A stretch of 64,000 nucleotides of DNA from Paraburkholderia hiiakae. GTDB lineage: Bacteria; Pseudomonadota; Gammaproteobacteria; Burkholderiales; Burkholderiaceae. The notes beneath the pieces were generated by a model. That model saw only the letters and a program-made list of their open reading frames with translations. It did not search any database and was not told where the DNA came from. Each line of letters begins with the position of its first letter. Position 1 is the first letter of the stretch. The stretch spans positions 62,001 through 126,000 of the forward strand of contig NZ_CAJHCQ010000001.1 of the NCBI RefSeq assembly GCF_904848665.1. Direction: 5' to 3'. The position numbers were made by a program, and so were the translations under genes. Below are positions 56,406 through 64,000 of this stretch, piece by piece.

Positions 56406-57050
56406 ATGAACGCCACCAAGCGCCGCGCCATCTACGAAACGCTGCAAAGCCTCAATCCGCATCCCACGACCGAGTTGGAGTTCAGTACGCCGTTCGAACT
56501 CCTGATCGCCGTGATGCTCTCCGCGCAGGCCACCGACGTTTCGGTGAACAAGGCCATGCGCCGGATGTTTCCGGTCGCCAACACGCCGGAAACGGTGCTT
56601 GCGCTGGGCGAGGAAGGCGTCGCCGATTACATCAAGACGATCGGCCTTTATCGCACCAAGGCGAAGAACGTCATTGCGACCTGCCGCATTCTCATCGAGC
56701 AATGCGGCAGCGAGGTGCCGGCGACGCGCGAGGCGCTCGAAGCCCTGCCCGGCGTTGGACGCAAAACCGCGAACGTCGTGCTCAACACCGCGTTCGGGCA
56801 GCCGACCATCGCCGTCGACACGCATATCTTTCGGGTTGCGAACCGAACGGGGCTCGCGCCCGGCAAGGACGTACGCGCCGTCGAAACCGCACTCGAAAAA
56901 TTCACGCCGCCCGAGTTCCTCCAGGACGCGCATCACTGGCTCATCCTGCATGGGCGCTACGTATGCAAGGCGCGCCGCCCCGAATGCTGGCATTGCGTGA
57001 TCGAGCCGCTGTGCGATTTCAAGCCGAAGACGCCGCCGCCGGAGCTCTGA
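56406..57050 (+). CDS. nth: Endonuclease III
   Basis: Bifunctional DNA glycosylase/AP lyase for oxidised pyrimidines, 214 residues. The helix-hairpin-helix LPGVGRKTANVVLN carries the catalytic Lys120, with Asp138 in VDTHIFRVANR. The [4Fe-4S] cluster ligands are Cys187, 194, 197 and 203 with C-X6-C-X2-C-X5-C spacing, identical to E. coli numbering. It lies directly behind rsxB on the same strand, an arrangement that echoes the rsx-nth operon of enterobacteria. Confidence 0.97.
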   Translation: MNATKRRAIYETLQSLNPHPTTELEFSTPFELLIAVMLSAQATDVSVNKAMRRMFPVANTPETVLALGEEGVADYIKTIGLYRTKAKNVIATCRILIEQCGSEVPATREALEALPGVGRKTANVVLNTAFGQPTIAVDTHIFRVANRTGLAPGKDVRAVETALEKFTPPEFLQDAHHWLILHGRYVCKARRPECWHCVIEPLCDFKPKTPPPEL

Positions 57051-57128
57051 GCGAGCGCAAGCGCCCGGGCGTAAAATGACCGGTTCATGCGTCGCACGAC
57101 CGCACCTCACCCATTCGACCGACTTACG

Positions 57129-57563
57129 ATGTTCAATCCCAGCCGCGACGAAGTCCGCCGCTTTTTCACCGAGACCTGGCGCAAGCAACGCGCGGGCGAA
57201 ATCCTCACGCCGCTAGAAGCGATCGCCGCCGACTGGATCGTCGAGCATCCCGAATATCACGCCGAACTCGGCGACGCCGATGCGGCCGCCACGCAGGACT
57301 ACTCGCCCGAGCGCGGCCAGAGCAATCCGTTCCTGCATCTGTCGATGCACCTCGCGATCAGCGAGCAGCTTTCCATCGATCAGCCACCCGGCATCCGCGC
57401 GGCGCACGACCGGCTCGCCGCACGCCTCGGCTCCACGCACGACGCGCAGCACGCGATCATGGAGTGCCTCGGCGAAACGATCTGGGAAGCGCAACGCACG
57501 AACACGCCCCCCGACACGGACGCCTATCTCATGCGCATCGAGCGCCGCGCTTCACGCGACTGA
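57129..57563 (+). CDS. DUF1841 family protein
   Basis: A 144-residue soluble protein of unknown function. It starts MFNPSRDEVRRFFTETWRKQ and contains the conserved HPEYHAELGD, NPFLHLSMHLAISEQLSIDQPPG (about 77-99) and HAIMECLGETIWEAQR. The His-rich conserved core suggests metal or haem binding, but no function is established. It lies 78 bases after nth on the same strand and often accompanies it in related genomes as far as I recall. Confidence 0.88.
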   Translation: MFNPSRDEVRRFFTETWRKQRAGEILTPLEAIAADWIVEHPEYHAELGDADAAATQDYSPERGQSNPFLHLSMHLAISEQLSIDQPPGIRAAHDRLAARLGSTHDAQHAIMECLGETIWEAQRTNTPPDTDAYLMRIERRASRD

Positions 57564-57599
57564 GAACGACCGAAAGCGCGACCGAAGCAAAAGAAGCCG

Positions 57600-57650
57600 C
57601 AAAAAAACACCCCGCGAACACCTCGCCGAAAACGAGGCCCACGCGGGGTG
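57600..57650. terminator. Terminator between DUF1841 and the cytochrome c genes
   Basis: Outer arms CACCCCGCG / CGCGGGGTG with an inner CCTCG / CGAGG stem. On the minus strand it ends in TTTTTTT, a strong Rho-independent terminator for the cytochrome genes; it may also act for DUF1841 on the plus strand. Confidence 0.9.
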
Positions 57651-57692
57651 ATTTACATGATGGGGCACGCATGGCGCGCGCCGTGTTCACGC

Positions 57693-58088
57693 TTACTTCT
57701 TGTTGACCAGGTCGCCGCTGAGCGACTCGATGTACGCGGCGAGATCCTTCATGTCGCTCTGCGAGAGGCTCTGCACCTGCGCCTGCATGATCGGATTGTT
57801 GCGGCCGAGGTGCGGATTGCTCGTGCCCATCTGGTACTGGCGCAGCGCCCAGTAGATGTAGTCGGCATGCTGGCCGGCAAGCTTCGGATATTCGGGGCTC
57901 ACAGGCTTGTTCAGGCCCGGGCCGTGACAGGCCGCGCAATTGTGGCTGTCGGCGAGGACCTTGCCGTTGGACGCGTCGGCCGCGTGCGCCGGATGCAGCG
58001 CGAGCGCGGCGGCCAGTGCGAGCCCGGCTGCCGCGAGCTTGATGGTTGCACCGGCAAACGAAGGCATAGCCGTATAGGGCTTGTTCAT
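57693..58088 (-). CDS. Small exported c-type cytochrome
   Basis: A 131-residue periplasmic monohaem cytochrome c of class I. The signal peptide ends around AHAADA (about 37). The haem motif CAACH lies at 51-55, and the distal Met is probably in NNPIMQAQVQSLSQSDMKDLAAYI. KLAGQHADYIYWALRQYQMG matches the cytochrome c4/c553 type. It lies 18 bases downstream of a second cytochrome on the same strand, so both are in one operon and may act as a diheme-like pair. The partner oxidase or dehydrogenase is not in the window. Confidence 0.92.
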   Translation of the reverse strand: MNKPYTAMPSFAGATIKLAAAGLALAAALALHPAHAADASNGKVLADSHNCAACHGPGLNKPVSPEYPKLAGQHADYIYWALRQYQMGTSNPHLGRNNPIMQAQVQSLSQSDMKDLAAYIESLSGDLVNKK

Positions 58089-58106
58089 GGGTTCTCCACC
58101 TGCCGG

Positions 58107-58472
58107 TTATTTATTCGGATTGTCTTTCGACGCGGCCGTTTGCGACGCATAGTAGGCCGCGATGTCGGCGATGTCCTGTTCCGTGAGCGAGGACGCAATC
58201 GCGTGCATCGTCTCGAAGTGCCGGTCGCCCTTCTTGTAGGCGAGCAACGCGTTCATGATGTACTGCGCGTTCTGGCCGCCCAGAATGGGCACGTGGTAGA
58301 CCTCGGGGTAAGCGGTGCGGTAGTCGGGAATACCATGACAGCCGATACACATCGCCACCTTGTCCTGACCCGCCTTCGCGTTGCCCACGATGTCCGCGTG
58401 AGCCGTGACCGCGAAGCACGCCAGCATGGTTATTGCGCCCGTGACGACGTGCTTGCCGACAATTTTTTTCAT
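58107..58472 (-). CDS. Small exported c-type cytochrome
   Basis: A 121-residue periplasmic cytochrome c. The signal peptide MKKIVGKHVVTGAITMLACF is followed by AVTAHA. The haem motif CIGCH lies at 42-46, with PILGGQNAQYIMNALLAYKKGDR and METMHAIAS-like helices holding the Met ligand (TMHAIASSLTEQDIADIAAYYAS). It is first gene of the cytochrome pair. A TATACT -10-like box lies on the minus strand at 58589-58594, about 120 bases upstream. Confidence 0.92.
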   Translation of the reverse strand: MKKIVGKHVVTGAITMLACFAVTAHADIVGNAKAGQDKVAMCIGCHGIPDYRTAYPEVYHVPILGGQNAQYIMNALLAYKKGDRHFETMHAIASSLTEQDIADIAAYYASQTAASKDNPNK

Positions 58473-58890
58473 AGCATCCAACCTGGCTTGAGGGGATTCG
58501 AACGCCCGAACCGCAGGCCACGGCCTGCGCCGCATTACTGCTGTTTTACTTTTGGGGTCGCCGTGCAGGCCGAAAAAAATCGGTCCGAGTATACCGCGAC
58601 GCCGCGCCGGCCGTCCACCGGCCGCGCCACGCCTGGCGGGCCTCGGAGCGGCTGGCGGGGCTCCGCGCCGGGCCTGCAGCGGCCACGCAGCGCCGTGTTG
58701 CGCTGGCTCGCCCGCAAGCAACCCGGAGGAACCCTGGCACACGCAACGGACTCGCCGCACGCTCGCCGCAGACGCCTGGCAGCCCCCGCGACCGTGCCCC
58801 AAAGAGCGGACCCAACGATACGCGGTGGCGCGCCGACGCAACACCCCATCTGACTTATACTTGGTTTTTTTCCCAGCGAGCGGATTCACC
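58473..58890. other. Divergent region cytochrome c / MoxR
   Basis: 418 bases with no supported gene. It contains TATACT on the minus strand (58589-58594), TATACT on the plus strand near 58857-58862 just upstream of the MoxR gene, and a small GCAGGC/GCCTGC hairpin near 58510-58530. A TTCGAAT near 58495 mimics a tRNA T-loop, but no tRNA can be folded. Confidence 0.45.
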
Positions 58891-59742
58891 ATGCGCGCCA
58901 CGCGTTTCGAAGGCTCATCGCAGTACGTCGCCACCGACGATCTCAAGCTCGCGGTCAACGCCGCGATCACGCTGAAGCGCCCCCTGCTCATCAAGGGCGA
59001 ACCCGGCACGGGCAAGACCATGCTGGCCGAAGAAGTGGCCGCGGCGCTGGACATGCCGCTCATGCAGTGGCACATCAAGTCCACGACGAAAGCGCAGCAA
59101 GGGCTCTACGAGTACGACGCGGTCTCGCGCCTGCGCGATTCGCAGCTCGGTGACGAACGCGTGAAGGACATCGCCAACTACATCGTGAAAGGCGTGTTGT
59201 GGCAGGCGTTCGAGTCGGAAGAACAAAGCGTGCTGCTGATCGACGAAATCGACAAGGCCGACATCGAGTTCCCGAACGACCTCTTGCGCGAACTCGACCG
59301 CATGGAGTTCTACGTCTACGAGACGCGCCAGCTCATCAAGGCGAAGCAGCGTCCGCTCGTCATCATCACGTCGAACAACGAGAAGGAACTGCCCGACGCT
59401 TTCCTGCGCCGCTGCTTCTTCCACTACATCAGCTTTCCCGATCCGGCCACGATGCAGCGCATCGTCGAGGTGCACTATCCGGGCATCCGCAAGGAACTGC
59501 TCAACGCGGCGATGGAAAGCTTCTTCGAACTGCGCAATATCGCGGGGCTGAAGAAGAAGCCTTCTACGTCCGAACTGCTCGACTGGCTGAAGCTCCTGCT
59601 CGCGGAAGAGATTCCGCCCGCGGCGCTGCGCGCGGCCGACGGCTCGAAGTCGATGCCGCCGCTCGCGGGCGCGCTGCTCAAGAACGAGCAGGACATGACG
59701 CTGTTCGAGCGCCTCATCTACATGAACCGTCACAACCGTTGA
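58891..59742 (+). CDS. MoxR-type AAA+ ATPase
   Basis: AAA+ chaperone-like ATPase of 283 residues. Walker A GEPGTGKT (36-43), Walker B SVLLIDEIDKAD, sensor I VIITSNNEKELPDAFLRR (arginine finger) are present. Such proteins work with VWA-domain partners to insert metals or assemble enzyme complexes (as in CO dehydrogenase or methanol dehydrogenase maturation). The VWA gene follows 34 bases downstream. The client is unknown; the divergently encoded cytochromes are one possibility. Confidence 0.92.
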   Translation: MRATRFEGSSQYVATDDLKLAVNAAITLKRPLLIKGEPGTGKTMLAEEVAAALDMPLMQWHIKSTTKAQQGLYEYDAVSRLRDSQLGDERVKDIANYIVKGVLWQAFESEEQSVLLIDEIDKADIEFPNDLLRELDRMEFYVYETRQLIKAKQRPLVIITSNNEKELPDAFLRRCFFHYISFPDPATMQRIVEVHYPGIRKELLNAAMESFFELRNIAGLKKKPSTSELLDWLKLLLAEEIPPAALRAADGSKSMPPLAGALLKNEQDMTLFERLIYMNRHNR

Positions 59743-59776
59743 CAAGGACCACGCGAGAGAGGGACGGAGACACCGC

Positions 59777-60949
59777 ATGCTGATCGACTTCTTCTATACG
59801 CTGCGCGACGCGAAGCTGCCGGTTTCCGTGAAGGAGTACCTCACGCTCGTCGAAGCGCTCAAGGAGCGCGTGATCGCGCCCTCGCTCGACGACTTCTACT
59901 ACCTCGCGCGCATGACGCTCGTGAAAGACGAGCAATACTTCGATCGCTTCGATCAGGCGTTCGGCGCGTATTTTCGCGGCATCGAGAAGAAGTCCGAACT
60001 TGCCTTCGAGATTCCCGAAGACTGGCTCAAGAAGCGTCTGGAACGCGACTTCACGCCCGAGCAGCGCGCGCAGATCGAAGCCATGGGCGGGCTCGACAAG
60101 CTCATGGAGCGCCTGAAGGAACTCTTCGAGGAACAGAAGGAGCGCCACGAGGGCGGCAGCAAGTGGATCGGCACGGGCGGCACGTCGCCCTTCGGCCATG
60201 GTGGCTATAACCCCGAGGGCATCCGTATTGGCGGCGAAGGCGGCCAGCGCAGCGCCGTGAAAGTGTGGGACGCGCGCGCGTACCGCGACTACGACGACCA
60301 GGTCGAAATCGGCACGCGCAACATCAAGGTCGCGTTGCGCCGCCTGCGCCGCTTCGCGCGCGAAGGCGCTGCCGAAGAACTGGACCTGGGCGACACGATC
60401 CGCAGCACCGCCGCGAACGCGGGCTGGCTCGACCTCAAGATGGTGCCGGAGCGCCACAACAAGGTGAAAGTGCTGATGCTGCTCGACGTGGGCGGCTCGA
60501 TGGACGATCACATCAAGCGCACGGAAGAACTGTTCTCGGCGGCAAAAGCCGAATTCAAGCACCTGGAGTTCTACTACTTCCACAACTGCGTGTACGACTA
60601 CCTGTGGAAGAACAATCGCCGCCGCCACGCCGAGCGCGCGCCCACGTGGGACCTGCTGCACAAGTTCACGCCGGACTACAAGCTGATCTTCGTCGGCGAC
60701 GCCACGATGAGCCCGTATGAAGTGCTGCAGCCGGGCGGCTCAGTTGAGTACAACAACCCGGAAGCGGGCGCCGTGTGGCTGCGGCGTCTCGCCGACCAGT
60801 TCCCTCACTTCGCCTGGCTCAACCCCGAGCCCGAGCGACTATGGGAATACCGCCAGTCGGTGTCGATCATCCGCGAGATTCTCGGCCACCGCATGTATCC
60901 GCTCACCGTCGCCGGGCTCGAAACGGCCATGCGCGTGCTGAGCAAATAG
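59777..60949 (+). CDS. VWA-domain protein (CoxE-like partner of MoxR)
   Basis: A 390-residue cytosolic protein. An N-terminal helical part (MLIDFFYTLRDAKLPVSVKEYL) precedes a charged linker with a Gly-rich stretch (GTGGTSPFGHGGYNPEG, about 131-147). The C-terminal von Willebrand A domain then follows with the metal-ion-dependent adhesion site starting at LMLLDVGGSMDD (about 233-244), where the usual DxSxS reads DVGGS. It pairs with the preceding MoxR ATPase as in many proteobacteria. Confidence 0.9.
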   Translation: MLIDFFYTLRDAKLPVSVKEYLTLVEALKERVIAPSLDDFYYLARMTLVKDEQYFDRFDQAFGAYFRGIEKKSELAFEIPEDWLKKRLERDFTPEQRAQIEAMGGLDKLMERLKELFEEQKERHEGGSKWIGTGGTSPFGHGGYNPEGIRIGGEGGQRSAVKVWDARAYRDYDDQVEIGTRNIKVALRRLRRFAREGAAEELDLGDTIRSTAANAGWLDLKMVPERHNKVKVLMLLDVGGSMDDHIKRTEELFSAAKAEFKHLEFYYFHNCVYDYLWKNNRRRHAERAPTWDLLHKFTPDYKLIFVGDATMSPYEVLQPGGSVEYNNPEAGAVWLRRLADQFPHFAWLNPEPERLWEYRQSVSIIREILGHRMYPLTVAGLETAMRVLSK

Positions 60950-61063
60950 GCGCCACCACTCCCGCCCTTTTCCGCTTTTTTCAAGGCGGCGCGTGCCTGA
61001 GTGCTTCATCAGGCCGCGCCGCCCGATGTCGTCATACCTAAGCAAAATCTGGAGACCACCCGC

Positions 61064-62290
61064 ATGACCGCCCCCTCTTCTCCTGACCTGCATGCGACTT
61101 TCAGGCCAGGACCGCTGCGGCCCTTCGCCGACACCTCGGTCGCCACGATCGTGGCGGGCTTCGTCGCGATGATGACCGGCTACACCAGTTCGCTCGTGCT
61201 GATGTTTCAGGCTGGCCAGGCCGCGCATCTCTCGGACGCGCAGATCTCCTCCTGGATCTGGGCGCTTTCGATCGGCATGGCTTTGACCACCATCGGCCTG
61301 TCGCTGTGGTTCCGCGCGCCCATCGTGGTCGCCTGGTCCACGCCGGGCGCGGCGCTCCTCATCAGCTCGCTGCCGCATGTGCCCTATGCCGAGGCGATCG
61401 GCGCCTATATCGTGTGCGCCGTGCTGCTCACGGCCGTGGGCCTCACCGGCTGGTTCGACACGCTCATGAAGCGCATCCCCGCGGGCATCGCGGCGGCGCT
61501 GCTTGCGGGCATCCTGTTCGAGATCGGCATCGAGATCTTCCACGCCGCGCAGGTGCAGACGCCGCTCGTCCTCACGATGTTCTTCGGCTACCTGATCGTG
61601 AAGCGCTTCGTGCCGCGCTACGCGATCGTCGCGACGCTCGTGATCGGCATCGCCGCCGCCGCCGGGCTCGGGCTGCTCGACTTCAGCCACTTCCGCGTAG
61701 CGGTGGCCAAGCCCGTGTTCACGATGCCGGCGTTCTCGCTCACGGCGGTGGTGAGCATCGGCATTCCGCTTTTTGTCGTGGCGATGGCCTCGCAGAACGT
61801 GCCCGGCATCGCCGTGCTGCGCGCCGACGGCTACGACCACACGGCCGCGCCCTCCTCGCCGCTCATCGCCACCACGGGCCTCGCCTCGCTCGTGCTCGCG
61901 CCGTTCGGCTCGCACGGCGTGAATCTCGCGGCCATCACCGCGGCGATCTGCACCGGACCGCACGCCCACGAAGACCGCACGAAGCGCTATATGGCGGCCG
62001 TGTGGTGCGGCATTTTCTATCTGATCGCAGGGATTTTCGGCGCGACCATCGCAGCGCTGTTCGCGGCGTTCCCGCAGGCGCTCGTGGTGTCGATCGCGGC
62101 ACTCGCGCTGTTCGGCTCGATCATGAGCGGCCTCACCAACGCCATGCAAAACCCCAAGGAGCGCGAAGCCGCACTCATCACCTTCATGGTGACGGCGTCC
62201 GGCCTCACGCTGCTTTCCATCGGCGCGGCCTTCTGGGGGCTCGTGGCGGGCGTGATCACCCAGTTCGTGCTGAACGCGCGGCGCGCGTGA
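61064..62290 (+). CDS. BenE family transporter
   Basis: Inner-membrane transporter of 408 residues, about 11-12 spans, of the benzoate:proton symporter family. Motifs seen: IVAGFVAMMTGYTSSLVLMFQA near the start, IVVAWSTPGAALL, FVVAMASQNVPGIAVLRADGY, and GSHGVNLAAITAAICTGPHAHEDRTKRY. No aromatic catabolic genes are in the window, so benzoate as substrate is only the family default. The ATG at 61064 gives MTAPSSPDLHAT. Confidence 0.88.
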   Translation: MTAPSSPDLHATFRPGPLRPFADTSVATIVAGFVAMMTGYTSSLVLMFQAGQAAHLSDAQISSWIWALSIGMALTTIGLSLWFRAPIVVAWSTPGAALLISSLPHVPYAEAIGAYIVCAVLLTAVGLTGWFDTLMKRIPAGIAAALLAGILFEIGIEIFHAAQVQTPLVLTMFFGYLIVKRFVPRYAIVATLVIGIAAAAGLGLLDFSHFRVAVAKPVFTMPAFSLTAVVSIGIPLFVVAMASQNVPGIAVLRADGYDHTAAPSSPLIATTGLASLVLAPFGSHGVNLAAITAAICTGPHAHEDRTKRYMAAVWCGIFYLIAGIFGATIAALFAAFPQALVVSIAALALFGSIMSGLTNAMQNPKEREAALITFMVTASGLTLLSIGAAFWGLVAGVITQFVLNARRA

Positions 62291-62511
62291 AACGCAACGC
62301 CAGGCGTTTCCGCCATAAAATGATGAAGTGAGCCGCGCCCAGACGCGCGGCATATGCGCCCAGCCGGCTTCCCGCGCCATCCGCGCGGGCCAGACCGGAA
62401 CGGCGCAGCGCCTTTTCGCGTTCCGCCCGGCGCGCCCCAGGTTCACGCCTGAAGCTCACCGGCCGTTCAACTCTCACCGATGCAGGCGCGCACGCGCCCA
62501 CAAGGCCTGAC

Positions 62512-63471
62512 ATGACTACCGCACTCGACCAGCTCAAGCAGTACACCACCGTCGTCGCCGATACGGGCGACTTCCAGCAATTCGTGCAGTACAAGCCGCG
62601 GGACGCGACAACCAACCCGTCGCTGATCCTCAAGGCGGTCCAGAAAGCCGAGTACCGTCCGCTGCTCGAAAAAACCGTGCGCGATCACGCGAGCGAATCG
62701 CTCGGGTCGATCATCGACCATCTGCTGATCGCGTTCGGCACCGAAATCCTCAAGATCGTTCCGGGCCGCGTCTCGACCGAAGTCGATGCCCGCCTCTCGT
62801 TCGACACCAAAAAGTCGATCGACAAGGCCCACCACATCATCGACCTGTACAAGCAGGCCGGCATCGGCCGCGAGCGCGTGCTGATCAAGCTCGCCTCCAC
62901 CTGGGAAGGCATTCGCGCCGCCGAAGTGCTGCAAAAGGACGGCATCCACTGCAACATGACGCTGCTCTTCTCGCTCGCGCAAGCCGCCGCGTGCGCCGAA
63001 GCGGGCGCGCAGCTCATTTCGCCGTTCGTGGGCCGCATCTACGACTGGTACAAGAAGGCCAAGGGCGCCGACTGGGACGAAGCGAAGGACGGCGGCGCGA
63101 ACGACCCGGGCGTGCAGTCGGTGCGCAAGATCTACGCGTACTACAAGAAGTTCGGCCACAAGACCGAAGTGATGGGGGCGAGCTTCCGCAACACGAGCCA
63201 GATCGTCGAGCTGGCCGGCTGCGACCTGCTCACCATCAGCCCGGACCTGCTGCAAAAGCTCCAGGACAGCACCGAGAAGGTCGAGCGCAAGCTTTCGCCG
63301 GAAGTGTTCAAGGACGCGAAGATCGAGCGCGTGGCCGTGGACGAGCCGTCGTTCCGCTTCCAGCTCAACGACGACGCCATGGCGACCGAAAAGCTCGCGG
63401 AAGGCATCCGCGCGTTCGCTGCCGACGCGATCAAGCTCGAAAAGATGATCGAAGAGCTGCGCGCGAAGTAA
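62512..63471 (+). CDS. tal: Transaldolase
   Basis: Pentose phosphate pathway enzyme, 319 residues, TIM barrel. Schiff-base Lys126 in [17 protein letters not shown]; Asp17 in [20 protein letters not shown] and [13 protein letters not shown] are family signatures. It transfers a dihydroxyacetone unit between sugar phosphates in the cytoplasm. TAAAAT at 62316-62321 may be a distant -10. A strong terminator follows the gene. Confidence 0.98.
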   Translation: MTTALDQLKQYTTVVADTGDFQQFVQYKPRDATTNPSLILKAVQKAEYRPLLEKTVRDHASESLGSIIDHLLIAFGTEILKIVPGRVSTEVDARLSFDTKKSIDKAHHIIDLYKQAGIGRERVLIKLASTWEGIRAAEVLQKDGIHCNMTLLFSLAQAAACAEAGAQLISPFVGRIYDWYKKAKGADWDEAKDGGANDPGVQSVRKIYAYYKKFGHKTEVMGASFRNTSQIVELAGCDLLTISPDLLQKLQDSTEKVERKLSPEVFKDAKIERVAVDEPSFRFQLNDDAMATEKLAEGIRAFAADAIKLEKMIEELRAK

Positions 63472-63515
63472 GCGCTGGCGCTCGATGCAGAGCGCATTGA
63501 AATATCGATGACCGA

Positions 63516-63550
63516 GGGCCGCACATGCCGCATGTGCGGCCCTTTGTTTT
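63516..63550 (+). terminator. Intrinsic terminator after tal
   Basis: Perfect 12-bp arms GGGCCGCACATG / CATGTGCGGCCC with a CCG loop, followed by TTTGTTTT, 44 bases after the tal stop. Confidence 0.92.
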
Positions 63551-63736
63551 GCAGGCGGCCCCCGCAACGTCCGTTCCCGTCTGCGCTCTCGCAAACCCTG
63601 ACGACACATCGCTCGGTAACGACCTGGTGCGCGCCTAGAATCAGGGCAGCGGCGCAACCCGCCGCACGATCCGGCCCCGTGCATACCCTCGCATGAAAAA
63701 CGGCCGGCCAACGTCCCGTCCGCAAGGAAACCGACG

Positions 63737-64000
63737 ATGCAAATCCAGCCCTATCTCTTTTATCCCGGCAATTGCGACGAAGCGATCGCGTTCTATGGCG
63801 AAGCGCTCGGCGCGAAGGAAGTGATCAAGATGCGCTTCAAGGAAGCGCCGCCGGACCCCGAGCGCCCCATGGCGCCCGAATTCGCCGAAAAGATCATGCA
63901 CGCGACGCTCCAGATCGGCGACGCGCAGATCATGGTGTCCGACGGCGGCTGCATGACGCAAAACGACAAGTTCCTCGGCTTCGGCGTCTCGCTGACCGGG
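63737..64000 (+). CDS. VOC superfamily protein, PhnB/YjdN-like (C-terminus cut by window)
   Basis: The first 88 residues of a glyoxalase/bleomycin-resistance fold protein of the PhnB/YjdN type: MQIQPYLFYPGNCDEAIAFY then GEALGAKEVIKMRF, and HATLQIGDAQIMVSDGG. AAGGAAA lies about 8 bases before the ATG. These homologues are small cytoplasmic proteins, many of unknown function. The stop lies outside the window. Confidence 0.88.
   Translation, partial: MQIQPYLFYPGNCDEAIAFYGEALGAKEVIKMRFKEAPPDPERPMAPEFAEKIMHATLQIGDAQIMVSDGGCMTQNDKFLGFGVSLTG

Noticed and set aside
58480..58530. tRNA-like TTCGAAT loop and flanking stem upstream of the cytochrome genes
   Set aside because: The T-arm would have a C-C mismatch and no acceptor, D or anticodon arm can be formed around it.

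Overview
The window is a contiguous piece of a high-GC (roughly two thirds G+C by eye) betaproteobacterial chromosome. It most probably comes from Burkholderiaceae in the Paraburkholderia/Caballeronia/Burkholderia group. The evidence is the set and order of protein families: kdpFABC-kdpDE, hemF-nadD-rsfS-rlmH-maf-rng, a DUF4148 protein, WaaE/KdtX next to MsbA, a cytosolic RsxB next to nth, a PhaZ1-type PHB depolymerase with a cysteine nucleophile, and a very long FtsK. This assignment is inference from gene content; no rRNA or tRNA was found to test it. I see no insertion sequence, prophage, CRISPR array or replication origin.

Layout. 1-2.7 kb: end of an FtsX-type ABC permease, a DUF4126 membrane protein, and a Gdx/SugE guanidinium exporter preceded by a two-hairpin guanidine-II (mini-ykkC) riboswitch. 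2.7-11.3 kb: a complete high-affinity potassium system on the minus strand (40-aa membrane ORF, kdpF, kdpA, kdpB, kdpC, kdpD, kdpE) with ATGA overlaps at the head and an intercistronic hairpin before kdpD. 11.5-13.9 kb: quinone oxidoreductase, methylglyoxal synthase and an SDR lacking the catalytic Tyr/Lys. 14.2-17.4 kb: upp, yebC, purD. 17.7-23.8 kb: hemF-nadD-rsfS-rlmH-maf-rng-mnmH, covering haem, NAD and ribosome/RNA maturation. 23.8-30.6 kb: a DUF4148 exported protein and a lipopolysaccharide block (two GT2 enzymes, a GT9 heptosyltransferase-like enzyme, MsbA, WaaE), with visibly lower G+C around 25.3-25.6 kb.

30.6-41.6 kb: dnaE, trhO, gluQ, an RhlE-type RNA helicase behind a long structured upstream region, and an aldehyde dehydrogenase/acetolactate-synthase-like pair. 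41.7-48.9 kb: an MliC-type lysozyme inhibitor, purT, a META-domain lipoprotein and ftsK. 49-54.3 kb: a carbon-storage flavoured group (exported lactonase, DUF3096, GH15 glucoamylase/trehalase-like, PhaZ). 54.4-57.6 kb: a TetR regulator, rsxB-nth and DUF1841. 57.7-61 kb: two small c-type cytochromes divergent from a MoxR ATPase/VWA pair. 61-64 kb: BenE-type transporter, transaldolase and the start of a VOC protein.

The most interesting points are the guanidine-II riboswitch with its own TATAAT promoter, the extra small ORF in the kdp operon, the stand-alone rsxB-nth couple, a perfect 10-bp-arm inverted repeat between tetR and rsxB, the long structured leader of the RNA helicase gene, and several short tandem duplications with a 12-bp period. 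I did not find a clearly novel multi-gene defence or mobile system; most of the window is ordinary core genome.
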